A stretch of 64,000 nucleotides of DNA from Bacteroidota bacterium (lineage in GTDB: Bacteria > Bacteroidota > Bacteroidia > JAHEXY01). Location of the stretch: contig JAHEXY010000001.1 of NCBI GenBank assembly GCA_023251875.1, positions 620,001-684,000 of the forward strand. The letters are read 5' to 3'. The notes under the pieces were generated by a model. The model was given only the letters and a program-made list of their open reading frames with translations, was not told the origin of the DNA and did not search any database. The position numbers and the translations under genes were made by a program. The stretch's first letter is position 1. The number at the start of each line of letters is the position of its first letter. Below are positions 36,067-45,015 of this stretch, one piece after another.

Positions 36067-37887
36067 ATGAAATTGTATCGAAAAAATATAATATTTGTAT
36101 GTCTGCTTATTTTTTATCATAATACTTTTTCACAATCAATAGGCAATGGAAAAGATGGCTCTCCTAATATTTCCGGCATCATCAATCAATATACTTCACT
36201 TACAAAAAATGCGTATCGATGCAATTATAAAATAAATGTAAAAGACAATACTTTGTTTAATAATGGCGATTTGATTTTAGTAATTCAAATGCAAGGAGCT
36301 GAAATTGATAATACCAATACTTCTGCTTATGGTTCAATTATTAATTACAATAGCGCAGGTAAATATGAATATGCCATTGTAGATAGTGTTTTTGATAATG
36401 ATGTTTTACAATTAAAATTCCCCTTGTTAAATACCTATTCAGTTGATGGAAAAACTCAAATTGTTAGGGTTCCACAATATAAGAATCCAACAATAACTGA
36501 TTTGCTTACTTGTGCTGAATGGAATGGAGAAACAGGAGGTATACTTGCCTTAGATGTTATAGGAACGCTTACACTTAAATCGAATATTTCTGCTAATGGC
36601 AAGGGATTTAGAGGAGGTAAAGTGATTAAAGGTCATCATTTTTTTGCTTATTCACATGACTATGTAGCAGAATCATATAATCCCGATTGGTTTAGTTTAA
36701 AAGGAGAAGGCATTGCTGAATATGGCATTTTTCCATACACCTCTGGTCGTGGATCACCTGCAAATGGCGGTGGTGGCGGGAATATACATACATCGGGCGG
36801 TGGTGGTGGTGCTAATTATGGCGAAGGTGGTAATGGTGGATGGGGCTATCCGGTTGATACTTTAGGAAATGAAATTGATGTGCAAGGTTTAGGTGGAAAA
36901 ATTTTAAATTATGATTTTTCAGAAAATAGAATTTTTATGGGCGGTGGGGGAGGAGCAGGTCACGAACATTTTGGCAATGGAACAGATGGAGCAATTGGTG
37001 GTGGTATTGTAATTATTTCTGCAGATACTATTATCGGGAATTCAAATGCTATTTGGGCTAATGGAAATGGTTCAGCTGCTTCAGGCGGATATGGTGATGG
37101 CACAGGTGGCGCAGGTGCAGGAGGTACAGTATTGCTTAACGTAAATCAATTTGATGATTCTTTAGCAATTTATGTAAATGGAGGAAACGGAGGAAGCTCA
37201 ATTTTAAAAGGATTTGGCCCTGGAGGAGGTGGAGGAGGTGGTGTTTGTTTATTAGCGAAATCTATAAAACCGGATAATTTATCAGTTCAAGTTCTAGGTG
37301 GTGTAGGTGGATTAGCAGGTGGTAACTATTACGGAGCTGATTCAGGAAACAATGGAAATGTTTTATACAACACTAAAATTCCATTTAACAATTATTACGC
37401 AGGCGTGAGAGCTGCATTTAATTTTAGTCCGGATATACTTACCAATTATAATACTACTATAGCATTTACAAATAATAGTACAGGGGCTAGCAATTATTAT
37501 TGGAGTTTTGGCGATGAAAAAACTGCTGTTGAAGAAAATACTTCACATACATACTCATTAGGAAATTATTCTATAACATTAATTGCAAGTGATTCTTTAT
37601 GTTCCGATACAGTGGTATCTACTATAAATTATAAAATTATTTCTAATACAATTTCTCCAAATGGAGATGGCTTTAATGATGAATTTATTTTCCCTGTATC
37701 TGATAATGAAAGTGCTGATGTGCAAATATTTTCTCGTTGGGGATCTTCATTATATAAAACAAGTGGAACCAGTATTAAATGGAATGCCATGTATAATGGA
37801 AAGTTAGTAGAAAATGGAGTGTATTATTATACTGTGTTTATAAATAACAATATAACTTACAAAGGTTTTATTGAAGTAGTGCATTAA
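36067..37887 (+). CDS. Glycine-rich secreted protein with PKD domain and T9SS type B (gliding motility) sorting domain
   Basis: The 606-residue protein has a Sec signal ending TFSQ, a middle part with several glycine-rich blocks (about 225-430), a PKD-like domain (FTNNSTGASNYYWSFGDE, about 467-525), and a C-terminal CHU_C/type B sorting domain (ISPNGDGFNDEF, then VQIFSRWGSSLY and NGVYYYTVFINN). Type B cargo is often cell-surface bound and related to gliding or adhesion. It is co-transcribed with the preceding VCBS-repeat protein. The exact role is unknown. Confidence 0.87.
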   Translation: MKLYRKNIIFVCLLIFYHNTFSQSIGNGKDGSPNISGIINQYTSLTKNAYRCNYKINVKDNTLFNNGDLILVIQMQGAEIDNTNTSAYGSIINYNSAGKYEYAIVDSVFDNDVLQLKFPLLNTYSVDGKTQIVRVPQYKNPTITDLLTCAEWNGETGGILALDVIGTLTLKSNISANGKGFRGGKVIKGHHFFAYSHDYVAESYNPDWFSLKGEGIAEYGIFPYTSGRGSPANGGGGGNIHTSGGGGGANYGEGGNGGWGYPVDTLGNEIDVQGLGGKILNYDFSENRIFMGGGGGAGHEHFGNGTDGAIGGGIVIISADTIIGNSNAIWANGNGSAASGGYGDGTGGAGAGGTVLLNVNQFDDSLAIYVNGGNGGSSILKGFGPGGGGGGGVCLLAKSIKPDNLSVQVLGGVGGLAGGNYYGADSGNNGNVLYNTKIPFNNYYAGVRAAFNFSPDILTNYNTTIAFTNNSTGASNYYWSFGDEKTAVEENTSHTYSLGNYSITLIASDSLCSDTVVSTINYKIISNTISPNGDGFNDEFIFPVSDNESADVQIFSRWGSSLYKTSGTSIKWNAMYNGKLVENGVYYYTVFINNNITYKGFIEVVH

Positions 37888-37936
37888 AAAAATATATTTA
37901 TGAGTTCTATTATGCTATAATAGGCATATTTTTTTT
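37886..37936. terminator. Bidirectional terminator between convergent genes
   Basis: A 7-bp stem CTATTAT-GCT-ATAATAG (37907-37923) is flanked by an A-run on the left (37886-37892) and a T-run on the right (37929-37936), so it can end transcription from both sides. The last codons of the minus-strand gene overlap it. Confidence 0.55.
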
Positions 37937-38757
37937 ACCAGTTTTTTATTTCCAATAGAAAAATCAATTAAATAAATTCCGTTCTTTAGTATTGGCAAAT
38001 TTATTGATAAACTTTTTTGATTGTTTTCAAATATTAAATTCTGAGAATAGATTTTTTGTCCTGCCATATTTTCAATCTCACAATATGCATTTGAATTATG
38101 AAAGAAATTATATTCTATTAGTAAAGTTGTTGAAGAATTGAAATAGATATTTTTTATTTGCAATTCATTTAAATTTATTGGATTTATTCCGGCAGTATTT
38201 TCTTCAATTACTAAAGAATCTGTATAGATGCTATCTCCTGCAGAAGTCATGTCATTATTGGATGCTACAAATGCAGCATAAACAATTACTTTTCCAGATC
38301 CTGCTGTTGGCGCTGTCCATTCATACATCCAATCATGCATGCCTACATTTGTGTTCCCGGATGCTGTGTGTGTAACGTATTGTTTATCTCCCGAAATGTA
38401 TGCTTGGGTGAGTGTGCTAATCATATTTACACTTCCCGCTCCATTTCCGTTTTGTAATAAAGCAACTGTTTCAAATCCTACTTTTGTAATTCCATTTTGA
38501 TAAATGTAAGGCATGAGTGTATAGGTGGTTCCGGGTACATAACCTTTACTTAAATCGTCCATTGAGGTAAGTATCAGAGAAGCTTTCCCTTTATTTATGC
38601 CTCCTGTATGACATAGTGAATTTGTACTGCAGCTGGTTTCTCCGGGCGCATTAGTGCTTTCTAATGGAGCCCCACTTGTATAGGATAATGTTTGATTATT
38701 ATTGCTTGCAATAATAATCAATAGCAAAACAAATCCAATAATCAATAATCGCCTCAT
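37915..38757 (-). CDS. Secreted choice-of-anchor V (Reeler-like) protein with T9SS sorting domain
   Basis: After the signal (MRRLLIIGFVLLLIII) the mature part opens SYTSGAPLESTNAPGETSC and a CHTGG motif, the pattern of Bacteroidota choice-of-anchor V domains, where a CxxCH heme-like motif is usual. Here it reads CSTNSLCH, with five residues between the cysteines, so heme c attachment is doubtful. The last 90 residues form a type A sorting domain (ENMAGQKIYSQNL, LKNGIYLIDFSIGNKK). The frame could also start at 38781, overlapping the ribonucleotide reductase stop. Confidence 0.72.
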   Translation of the reverse strand: MRRLLIIGFVLLLIIIASNNNQTLSYTSGAPLESTNAPGETSCSTNSLCHTGGINKGKASLILTSMDDLSKGYVPGTTYTLMPYIYQNGITKVGFETVALLQNGNGAGSVNMISTLTQAYISGDKQYVTHTASGNTNVGMHDWMYEWTAPTAGSGKVIVYAAFVASNNDMTSAGDSIYTDSLVIEENTAGINPINLNELQIKNIYFNSSTTLLIEYNFFHNSNAYCEIENMAGQKIYSQNLIFENNQKSLSINLPILKNGIYLIDFSIGNKKLVKKICLL

Positions 38758-38771
38758 AGGATGAAAAAATA

Positions 38772-41345
38772 TTATCCGCATTTAGAAGCGCCACAACTTT
38801 TACATTTTAAACAACCTTCTTCATAAATTAAACCATTAGGATCTCCGCAATCGCTACATTTTCTATCAACCGCTACTGTGCCATCAGGAATATATTTCTT
38901 TAACGCTCTTTCAACACCCGTTTTCCATGTATTAATATTATCGCTGTATAAATTTAAATTTTCAATTAAGTCAATAACATTAGGAAGTGGCATACCATGC
39001 CTTAATACCCCTGAAATTAATTTGGCATAGTTCCAATATTCTTTGTTAAAGGATCGAGATAATCCTTCAATGGTAGTTCGATATCCTTCTTTATCCATGT
39101 ACTGAAAATCATATCTCGATTTTTCATCTTCTGTTCTATTTTTAATTACCCATCCTTTTTCTATCCAATTAGGTAAAATAAATGCATCTTCAGCTCTACC
39201 TGTAAATACTTCATAGGGTTTTCCGTTTAATAAACCCACAACAGCAATCCATTTTTCATTTTGATTTTGGAAACGAAGAATATCTGCTTCTAATGTTTTT
39301 GGTCTTGATGGAGCAGTTGTTTCTATAATATCATTTTTGTTTGTTGTTTTATTTTGATCATCAGCAACGAGCACACCTGTTCGAGATCCGTCTCTATATA
39401 CTGTAATGCCTTTTAATCCATGTTTCCATGCTTCTAAATAAATTTTTCCAACTTGTTCTTCACTCACATCGCTGGCAAGATTAATAGTTGAACTGATAGA
39501 ATGTGTAACATATTTTTGAATGACAGATTGCATTTCAATTCTTTTTTTCCAATCTATTTCTGATGCCGTTGATCCCCAATAAGGGCTTTGCACTATATCT
39601 GTTTTTTTTGTTACGTCCATCCATTGTTTGAGTTTAGGATGGTATACAGTAAATTCTTGCCAAGCATCTCCCATGGCATCAACAAAATCTGCTTTGGCTT
39701 TTTTATCTAAATGTGTAATTCTTCTTCTTCGTTTGTATGAAAGCATGAATACAGGCTCTATACCTGATGATGATTGTGCTAGTATGCTCAATGTGCCTGT
39801 GGGCGCAACTGTACTTATGGAAATATTTCTTCTTCCAAATTTCATCATGCGTTGGTAAACATAAGGCATATTTTTCTTCAACATTTCATTAAATTCCGAA
39901 AGGTGTTCATATTTTGGATCAAAGCCTTCAAATTTTCCTCTTTCAATCGCCATATCAATTGAGCTGTCAAATTCTGCTTCGCATTTGGCACGCATAATAT
40001 TTTCTACTTCATGCAGTGCTTCTTTAGAATCAAATTTATAGCCTAAAGCGGCCATTGTATCTCCAAGAGCTGTAAATCCTAAGCCGGTTCTTCTTCCTTT
40101 TTTCCCTGAATTGTATAATAATTTCCAGGTTTCGGCTTCAACTTTTTTAATGTAATCAGGTTCGCTGTCGCTTTCAATTTTAGCCATTATTTTTTCAATG
40201 GCTTCTAATTCCAAATCAACTAAGTCATCCATTAATCGTTGCGATTCATAAGCTGTTTGATAAAATTGTGTGTAATTAAATTTAGCTTCGGTAGTAAAAG
40301 GTTTTTCAACAAAGTTGTATAAATTAATGGCTATTAATCTGCAGCTATCTCCTCCCTGCATGGCTATTTCTGAACAGGGGTTGGTTGAGATGTTTTTATA
40401 TTCAGGATATACCGATGATGTAGAATAAAGATGTTGCCTGTCCCAAAAAATAATACCCGGCTCAGCGGTATTGTGTGCACATTTTACAATTAAATTCCAT
40501 AGGTCGGTAGCTTTAATTACTTTGGTGTATTTTGGTTTTTTTGCATCAATAGGCCAACGCAAAGTATAGTCTGAATTTTTTTCAACAGCTTTCATAAACT
40601 CATCCGAAACTCTAACAGAAATATTAGCTCCGGTAACTTTACTTAAATCTTGTTTAACGGTAATAAATTGTTCAATATCCGGATGGGCAATATCCATGGT
40701 AATCATTAGTGCACCTCGTCTTCCATTTTGTGCCACTTCTCGGGTTGTGTTCGAAAATCTTTCCATAAAAGAAACGGCTCCGGTTGTGCTTCCTGCTGCA
40801 TTTGAAACATGCATGCCCGATGGCCTTAAACTGGAAATGTCAATGCCAACTCCACATCTTCTTTTAAATAATTGCGCTAATTGCTGATCAGTATAAAAAA
40901 TACCTCCGTACGAATCATAAATTTCGGGTAATACAATGCAATTGGATAATGATGCTTTCACGTAGGGATTACCAAGTGAAGCCATGATGCTTCCCTGAGG
41001 AATCACGTATTTAAAATTTTTGAAATAGTCATAAATTTTACCTTCACTTAAAGGAGTTCTTTTTCTGCCATACTCTGATAAATTTTTAGAATTTACAATT
41101 GTATTAGCATTCGACTTATATTTTTTTTCAATTCTTGCAAACTCTTTTGCCATGCGCAAATGCATATCATCAGGAGATTGCTCAACTAAATTTCCTTCTT
41201 TGTCATGCATGGCATATTTATTCAACCATGTTGTTGCAGCCAGTTCATCGCCATTAAAATATTGAATACACATTTTTAGCGCTTCACTATAAGTGAACTT
41301 TACCTTATTGGTTTGTTTTTTGTTAGGCATTTCGATGGTTTGCAT
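38772..41345 (-). CDS. nrdJ: Adenosylcobalamin-dependent ribonucleotide reductase (class II)
   Basis: The 857-residue enzyme has the class II core: the N-terminal SLSNCIVLPEIYDSYGG region, the active-site loop NPCSEIAMQGGDSC (about 342-355), GLGFTALGDTMAALG, and APTGTLSILAQSSSG. The C-terminus carries a zinc-ribbon-like tail CSDCGDPNGLIYEEGCLKC that carries reducing equivalents to the active site. It makes deoxynucleotides with or without oxygen, useful for a facultative anaerobe. No cobalamin riboswitch is seen in the 24-base gap upstream, and the FNR-like gene precedes it, so it may be co-transcribed. The ATG at 41330 is an alternative start. Confidence 0.95.
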   Translation of the reverse strand: MQTIEMPNKKQTNKVKFTYSEALKMCIQYFNGDELAATTWLNKYAMHDKEGNLVEQSPDDMHLRMAKEFARIEKKYKSNANTIVNSKNLSEYGRKRTPLSEGKIYDYFKNFKYVIPQGSIMASLGNPYVKASLSNCIVLPEIYDSYGGIFYTDQQLAQLFKRRCGVGIDISSLRPSGMHVSNAAGSTTGAVSFMERFSNTTREVAQNGRRGALMITMDIAHPDIEQFITVKQDLSKVTGANISVRVSDEFMKAVEKNSDYTLRWPIDAKKPKYTKVIKATDLWNLIVKCAHNTAEPGIIFWDRQHLYSTSSVYPEYKNISTNPCSEIAMQGGDSCRLIAINLYNFVEKPFTTEAKFNYTQFYQTAYESQRLMDDLVDLELEAIEKIMAKIESDSEPDYIKKVEAETWKLLYNSGKKGRRTGLGFTALGDTMAALGYKFDSKEALHEVENIMRAKCEAEFDSSIDMAIERGKFEGFDPKYEHLSEFNEMLKKNMPYVYQRMMKFGRRNISISTVAPTGTLSILAQSSSGIEPVFMLSYKRRRRITHLDKKAKADFVDAMGDAWQEFTVYHPKLKQWMDVTKKTDIVQSPYWGSTASEIDWKKRIEMQSVIQKYVTHSISSTINLASDVSEEQVGKIYLEAWKHGLKGITVYRDGSRTGVLVADDQNKTTNKNDIIETTAPSRPKTLEADILRFQNQNEKWIAVVGLLNGKPYEVFTGRAEDAFILPNWIEKGWVIKNRTEDEKSRYDFQYMDKEGYRTTIEGLSRSFNKEYWNYAKLISGVLRHGMPLPNVIDLIENLNLYSDNINTWKTGVERALKKYIPDGTVAVDRKCSDCGDPNGLIYEEGCLKCKSCGASKCG

Positions 41346-41369
41346 AGTTATCTATTTTATAAGTAAATA

Positions 41370-42095
41370 TTAATCTCCAATATTTGCAATTTGTTTTAAG
41401 GTTTTTATATCCTTTAATTTTATTTTTTTTCCTTGCAATTCAATTAACCCTGATTTATTAAATTCCGACAATATTCGTATTGTAGTTTCTGTGGTAGTGC
41501 CGGATAAACTGCCTATATCTTCTCGTGTTAAAATGGTATTGATGGTTTGGTTGTCGGTATCAAATCCAAAAAAATCTTTTAGGTATAATAATGTTTCAGA
41601 CACTCGTTCACGCGCATGTTTCTGCGCCATATTGATAACCATTTGTTCTGCAATTTTTAAATCGGCCGATAAATGCTTGATCATGTGTAAAGCCAATTTA
41701 TTATTTTCTGACAATAGGCTTATAAAAATATTTTTTGGAAAGAAACAAGCAACAGTATCTTCAATAGCTGTTGCAGTAGCGTTGTAGGGCTCATCTCCCA
41801 ACATAGAGCGGTATCCCATGGCACTGCTTTTTTTGGCAAGTCTTACAATTTGTTCTTTTCCGTCATTACCAAGTTTATGAATTTTTACTTTACCTGAATG
41901 AATGCAATAAAATCCGTGTGGTTGATTGCCTTCATAAAAAATTACTTGCCCCTTTTTATAAGTGCTGTACGTTTTATGTTGAGATAAAGTCTCAAGTTCT
42001 GTTTTATTTAAAACCCCAAAAACAGATTGTGTAACGGAGTCGCATTTATCGCAACCGCCTACACTTATTTTGCAGCGATGTTCAGTTGTTGTCAT
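41370..42095 (-). CDS. FNR-like Crp-family transcriptional regulator
   Basis: The 241-residue protein has an N-terminal cysteine patch (C8, C15, C18), a cyclic-nucleotide-binding beta-roll (about 28-140) with C117 in DTVACFFP, and a C-terminal winged helix-turn-helix (LTREDIGSLSGTTTETTIRIL, about 187-207). E. coli FNR holds its 4Fe-4S cluster with three N-terminal cysteines and C122, and C122 aligns with C117 here by eye. In the recognition helix the Glu and Arg of FNR (ETISR) are kept as ETTIR, which fits a TGA/TCA core. So an oxygen- or NO-sensing regulator of the operators in this window is a sound inference. A site lies between it and the divergent decarboxylase gene, suggesting autoregulation. 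Confidence 0.88.
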   Translation of the reverse strand: MTTTEHRCKISVGGCDKCDSVTQSVFGVLNKTELETLSQHKTYSTYKKGQVIFYEGNQPHGFYCIHSGKVKIHKLGNDGKEQIVRLAKKSSAMGYRSMLGDEPYNATATAIEDTVACFFPKNIFISLLSENNKLALHMIKHLSADLKIAEQMVINMAQKHARERVSETLLYLKDFFGFDTDNQTINTILTREDIGSLSGTTTETTIRILSEFNKSGLIELQGKKIKLKDIKTLKQIANIGD

Positions 42096-42161
42096 ATAAT
42101 TTTTTGTATCTAAAATAGATACACCTATTTACAATACTACTGTTAAATGTCAGCCAAAAGT

Positions 42162-42175
42162 ATGATAGTAGTCAT
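42162..42175. promoter_or_regulatory. FNR-like operator ATGAT-AGTA-GTCAT (one mismatch)
   Basis: TGAT and GTCA half-sites with a 4-base spacer lie between the divergent FNR-like gene (centre 73 bases away) and the PLP decarboxylase gene (58 bases away). The position fits autoregulation and shared control. Confidence 0.6.
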
Positions 42176-42226
42176 GTTCTAACGTGTGTTTTACATATAC
42201 TTTTCAACAAGTTTTAAACAGCTTTT

Positions 42227-43468
42227 ATGTATTGGAAAAAACTCAACCATGATGAAATTAAATCTACCATTTTTAAAGCATTGGCAGAAAATGTTAATTA
42301 TAGAGAAAAGCCCATATTAGGCATTCCTGGAACGTATTTAGATACAGAAGAATTTTATGATGATGCCCCTTTTTTAAAAGATGCGCCCTATATGTCAGCC
42401 ATGATTGCAAATCCTAATCATATTGGTTGTCATACGTTGGGAGATGAAAGTTTGTCAATTTTTAAAGGTACTCAGCAAATAGAAATTGATTTAATAAAAA
42501 TTTGTGCCGAAGAAATTTTTAAGGGAAATAAAAATGAGCAAGATGGTTATGTTGCACCCGGTGGTACAGAAGCCAATATTCAAGCCATGTGGATTTACAG
42601 GAATTATTTTATTAAAGAATGTGCTGCAAAACTAAATGAAATTGCAATTGTATATTCTCAAGATAGTCATTACTCAATGCCTAAGGGAGCTAATTTATTG
42701 GGATTACATTCTATTATTTTAAATGTAGATGAAAATTTGAGAGAGATTATTTTATCTGATTTAGAAAATAAAATAAATAATGCATCTAAAGGTGGAATAA
42801 AATATTTTATTGTAATAGCTAATTTATCAACTACCATGTTTGGTTCTGTTGATGATGTAAATGTATTAGGTGGATTTTTCGAGAATAAAAATTTACATTT
42901 TAAGATTCATGTTGATGCCGCATTTGGGGGTTTTATATATCCATTTAATAATCCCCAAAGCTTATTTTCTTTCCAAAATAAATACATTACCTCTTTTACT
43001 GTTGATGCGCATAAGATGCTTCAAACCCCTTATGGAACCGGAATTTTTTTAATTCGTAAAGGGTATATGAATTATGTGAAAACCGAAGAAGCGCAATATA
43101 TTCCCGGTAAAGATTATACTTTATGTGGTAGCCGCTCCGGGGCAAATGCCATTTCAATATGGATGATTTTAAGAATACATGGTTCAGATGGATGGAAAGC
43201 AAAAATGTCAATGCTCAACGATCATACTTCCGGTATTTGCAATAAATTAAAAGAAATGAATATTGAATTTTTTAGAAACCATTATTTAAATATTATAGCT
43301 ATAAAGAGTAAATATATTTCAGAAAAGTTGGCAAATAAATATTACTTGGTTGCTGATTCTTATGAGCATAAACCAAAATGGTTTAAGATAGTTGTAATGC
43401 CTCATGTTAAAAAAGGAGCTATCGATCAGTTTTTATCTGAACTAAAAATGGAGCAAAATAATTTATAA
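42227..43468 (+). CDS. PLP-dependent group II amino acid decarboxylase family protein
   Basis: The 413-residue protein has the group II decarboxylase pattern: GGTEANIQAMW (PLP phosphate side), IHVDAAFGGFIYP (Asp to PLP nitrogen) and SFTVDAHKMLQTPYGTGIF with the Schiff-base lysine. The family includes glutamate, aspartate, tyrosine and histidine decarboxylases and MfnA; the substrate is not clear. It is transcribed away from the FNR-like gene across a shared operator, which hints at an anaerobic or acid-stress role. Its end overlaps modC by six bases in the convergent direction. Confidence 0.83.
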   Translation: MYWKKLNHDEIKSTIFKALAENVNYREKPILGIPGTYLDTEEFYDDAPFLKDAPYMSAMIANPNHIGCHTLGDESLSIFKGTQQIEIDLIKICAEEIFKGNKNEQDGYVAPGGTEANIQAMWIYRNYFIKECAAKLNEIAIVYSQDSHYSMPKGANLLGLHSIILNVDENLREIILSDLENKINNASKGGIKYFIVIANLSTTMFGSVDDVNVLGGFFENKNLHFKIHVDAAFGGFIYPFNNPQSLFSFQNKYITSFTVDAHKMLQTPYGTGIFLIRKGYMNYVKTEEAQYIPGKDYTLCGSRSGANAISIWMILRIHGSDGWKAKMSMLNDHTSGICNKLKEMNIEFFRNHYLNIIAIKSKYISEKLANKYYLVADSYEHKPKWFKIVVMPHVKKGAIDQFLSELKMEQNNL

Positions 43469-44335
43469 TTTATTAATTGTAGCTTGGTATGATTGCAATG
43501 AGATACTTATTTTATCGCCAAGCCTAAGTTCTTTTACTTCATTTTCAGACTTGCTAATCTCGGTAATGGTTTTTCCAATTAAAATTGAAATTATGCAGTT
43601 ACTACCCATTTTTTTTATTTCTAAAATTTCAGCTATTACCTCAATGTTTTCACTTGTTTTTTTGTTTGTAAATACTTCTTGTGGACTTCCTTCTTTTATT
43701 ATTTTTCCATTTTCAATTACTAAAACCGTATCTGCCATTTTGTATATTTCGGAAATATCATGGCTTACCAGAATAGTTGTAAGATTTAATTGTTGGTGAA
43801 TTTTAAGAATATAATCTTGTATTTTACTACGCCTAGCATTATCTAAAGCTGCAAATGGTTCGTCAAGCAATAAAATTTCTGCTTGTTGTACTAAGCTTCT
43901 TGCTAAGGCTACTCTTTGTTTCTGGCCACCAGAAAGGATATTAATATCTTGATGTTGTAATTGACTTAGTTCCATTAGCTCTAATAATTCTTCAATAATT
44001 TTCTCATTATGTTTTTGGGGCAATGCATATAATAAGTTTTCCCTTACAGTCATGTTTGGAAAAAGAGCATAGTGTTGAAACACGAATCCAATGTTTCTTT
44101 TTTGAGGAATAACATTAATTTTATTTTCAATATCAAGCCATACATGATTATCTGTTTTTATATATCCTAAATCGGGTTTATCTAAGCCTGATAAAATTCG
44201 AAGCAAAGTTGTTTTTCCAGATCCTGATGGCCCGTATAATGCGATAAATTCTCCCTTTTTAATTTCAAGATCTACATCAAGCATTATTTTTCCTGTTGCA
44301 GCATTTAATTCTTTGCTTGTTTTAAATGTGATCAT
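43463..44335 (-). CDS. modC: Molybdate ABC transporter ATPase ModC
   Basis: The 290-residue protein has Walker A GPSGSGKTT, signature LSGGQKQRVALAR, Walker B ILLLDEPFAALD, and a C-terminal TOBE-like domain (about 225-290, IIAEILEIKKMGSNCIISIL) found in molybdate ATPases. It energises import of molybdate or tungstate. It overlaps the modB gene by four bases and ends convergently with the decarboxylase gene. The neighbourhood of molybdenum cofactor genes fixes molybdate as the probable substrate. Confidence 0.93.
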   Translation of the reverse strand: MITFKTSKELNAATGKIMLDVDLEIKKGEFIALYGPSGSGKTTLLRILSGLDKPDLGYIKTDNHVWLDIENKINVIPQKRNIGFVFQHYALFPNMTVRENLLYALPQKHNEKIIEELLELMELSQLQHQDINILSGGQKQRVALARSLVQQAEILLLDEPFAALDNARRSKIQDYILKIHQQLNLTTILVSHDISEIYKMADTVLVIENGKIIKEGSPQEVFTNKKTSENIEVIAEILEIKKMGSNCIISILIGKTITEISKSENEVKELRLGDKISISLQSYQATINKL

Positions 44336-45012
44336 TGCAATAAATTTTCATTATTAGAACGATGATTGAAAATATACACGCTAAGTAAAATAAGAAATGA
44401 AAATGTTAATAATATTATAGAATATATATTGGCATTATGGTAATTCATCGATTGTACTTCGTCATAAATGGCTATCGAAACCACTCTTGTTTTATTAGGG
44501 ATATTTCCACCTACCATTAATACAACTCCAAATTCTCCTATAGTATGCGCAAATGTCAATACAATTCCTGTAAATAGGGATGCTCTCATATTGGGAAGCA
44601 AAATCTTTAAAAGTGTTGTTATTTTACTTTTTCCTAAAATATACGAAGCTTCAATTAATGATTTGTTAATTGATTTAAATCCGGTTTGTAATGGGTGAAC
44701 CATAAAGGGTAGGCTATATAGAACAGATGAAATGAGCAATCCTTGAAAAGTAAATACAAACTGAGTGTTGAAATAATGCTTGCAAAATTTGCCAAATGCA
44801 TTTTCGGGGCTAAAAGCAAGTAAGAGATAAAATCCCAAAACAGAAGGGGGCAATACTAATGGCAAGCTAACAATTGTTTCAATTACTGCTTTAAATTTAA
44901 ATTGAGTGTAGGCAAGCCAATAGGCAAACGGAATGCTTATTAATAATAAAATAATGGTAGTTAATAAGGCAAGTTTAAATGTTAGAAATAAAGGATCTAA
45001 ATCAATCATCAA
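44332..45012 (-). CDS. modB: Molybdate ABC transporter permease ModB
   Basis: The 226-residue protein has about six hydrophobic segments and the permease motif EASYILGKSKITTLLKILLP in the EAA loop, plus the family hallmark FAHTIGEFGVVLMVGGNIP. It forms the membrane channel of the molybdate importer. It sits between modA (three bases upstream) and modC (four-base overlap). Confidence 0.94.
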   Translation of the reverse strand: MMIDLDPLFLTFKLALLTTIILLLISIPFAYWLAYTQFKFKAVIETIVSLPLVLPPSVLGFYLLLAFSPENAFGKFCKHYFNTQFVFTFQGLLISSVLYSLPFMVHPLQTGFKSINKSLIEASYILGKSKITTLLKILLPNMRASLFTGIVLTFAHTIGEFGVVLMVGGNIPNKTRVVSIAIYDEVQSMNYHNANIYSIILLTFSFLILLSVYIFNHRSNNENLLQ

Positions 45013-45015
45013 ATA

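Noticed and set aside
36775-37260. Glycine codon runs as a tandem repeat or CRISPR-like array
   Set aside because: They are glycine-rich blocks of a secreted T9SS type B protein with irregular spacing and no spacers.
41346-41369. Cobalamin riboswitch upstream of the B12-dependent ribonucleotide reductase
   Set aside because: Only 24 bases separate it from the FNR-like gene, too short for a riboswitch.
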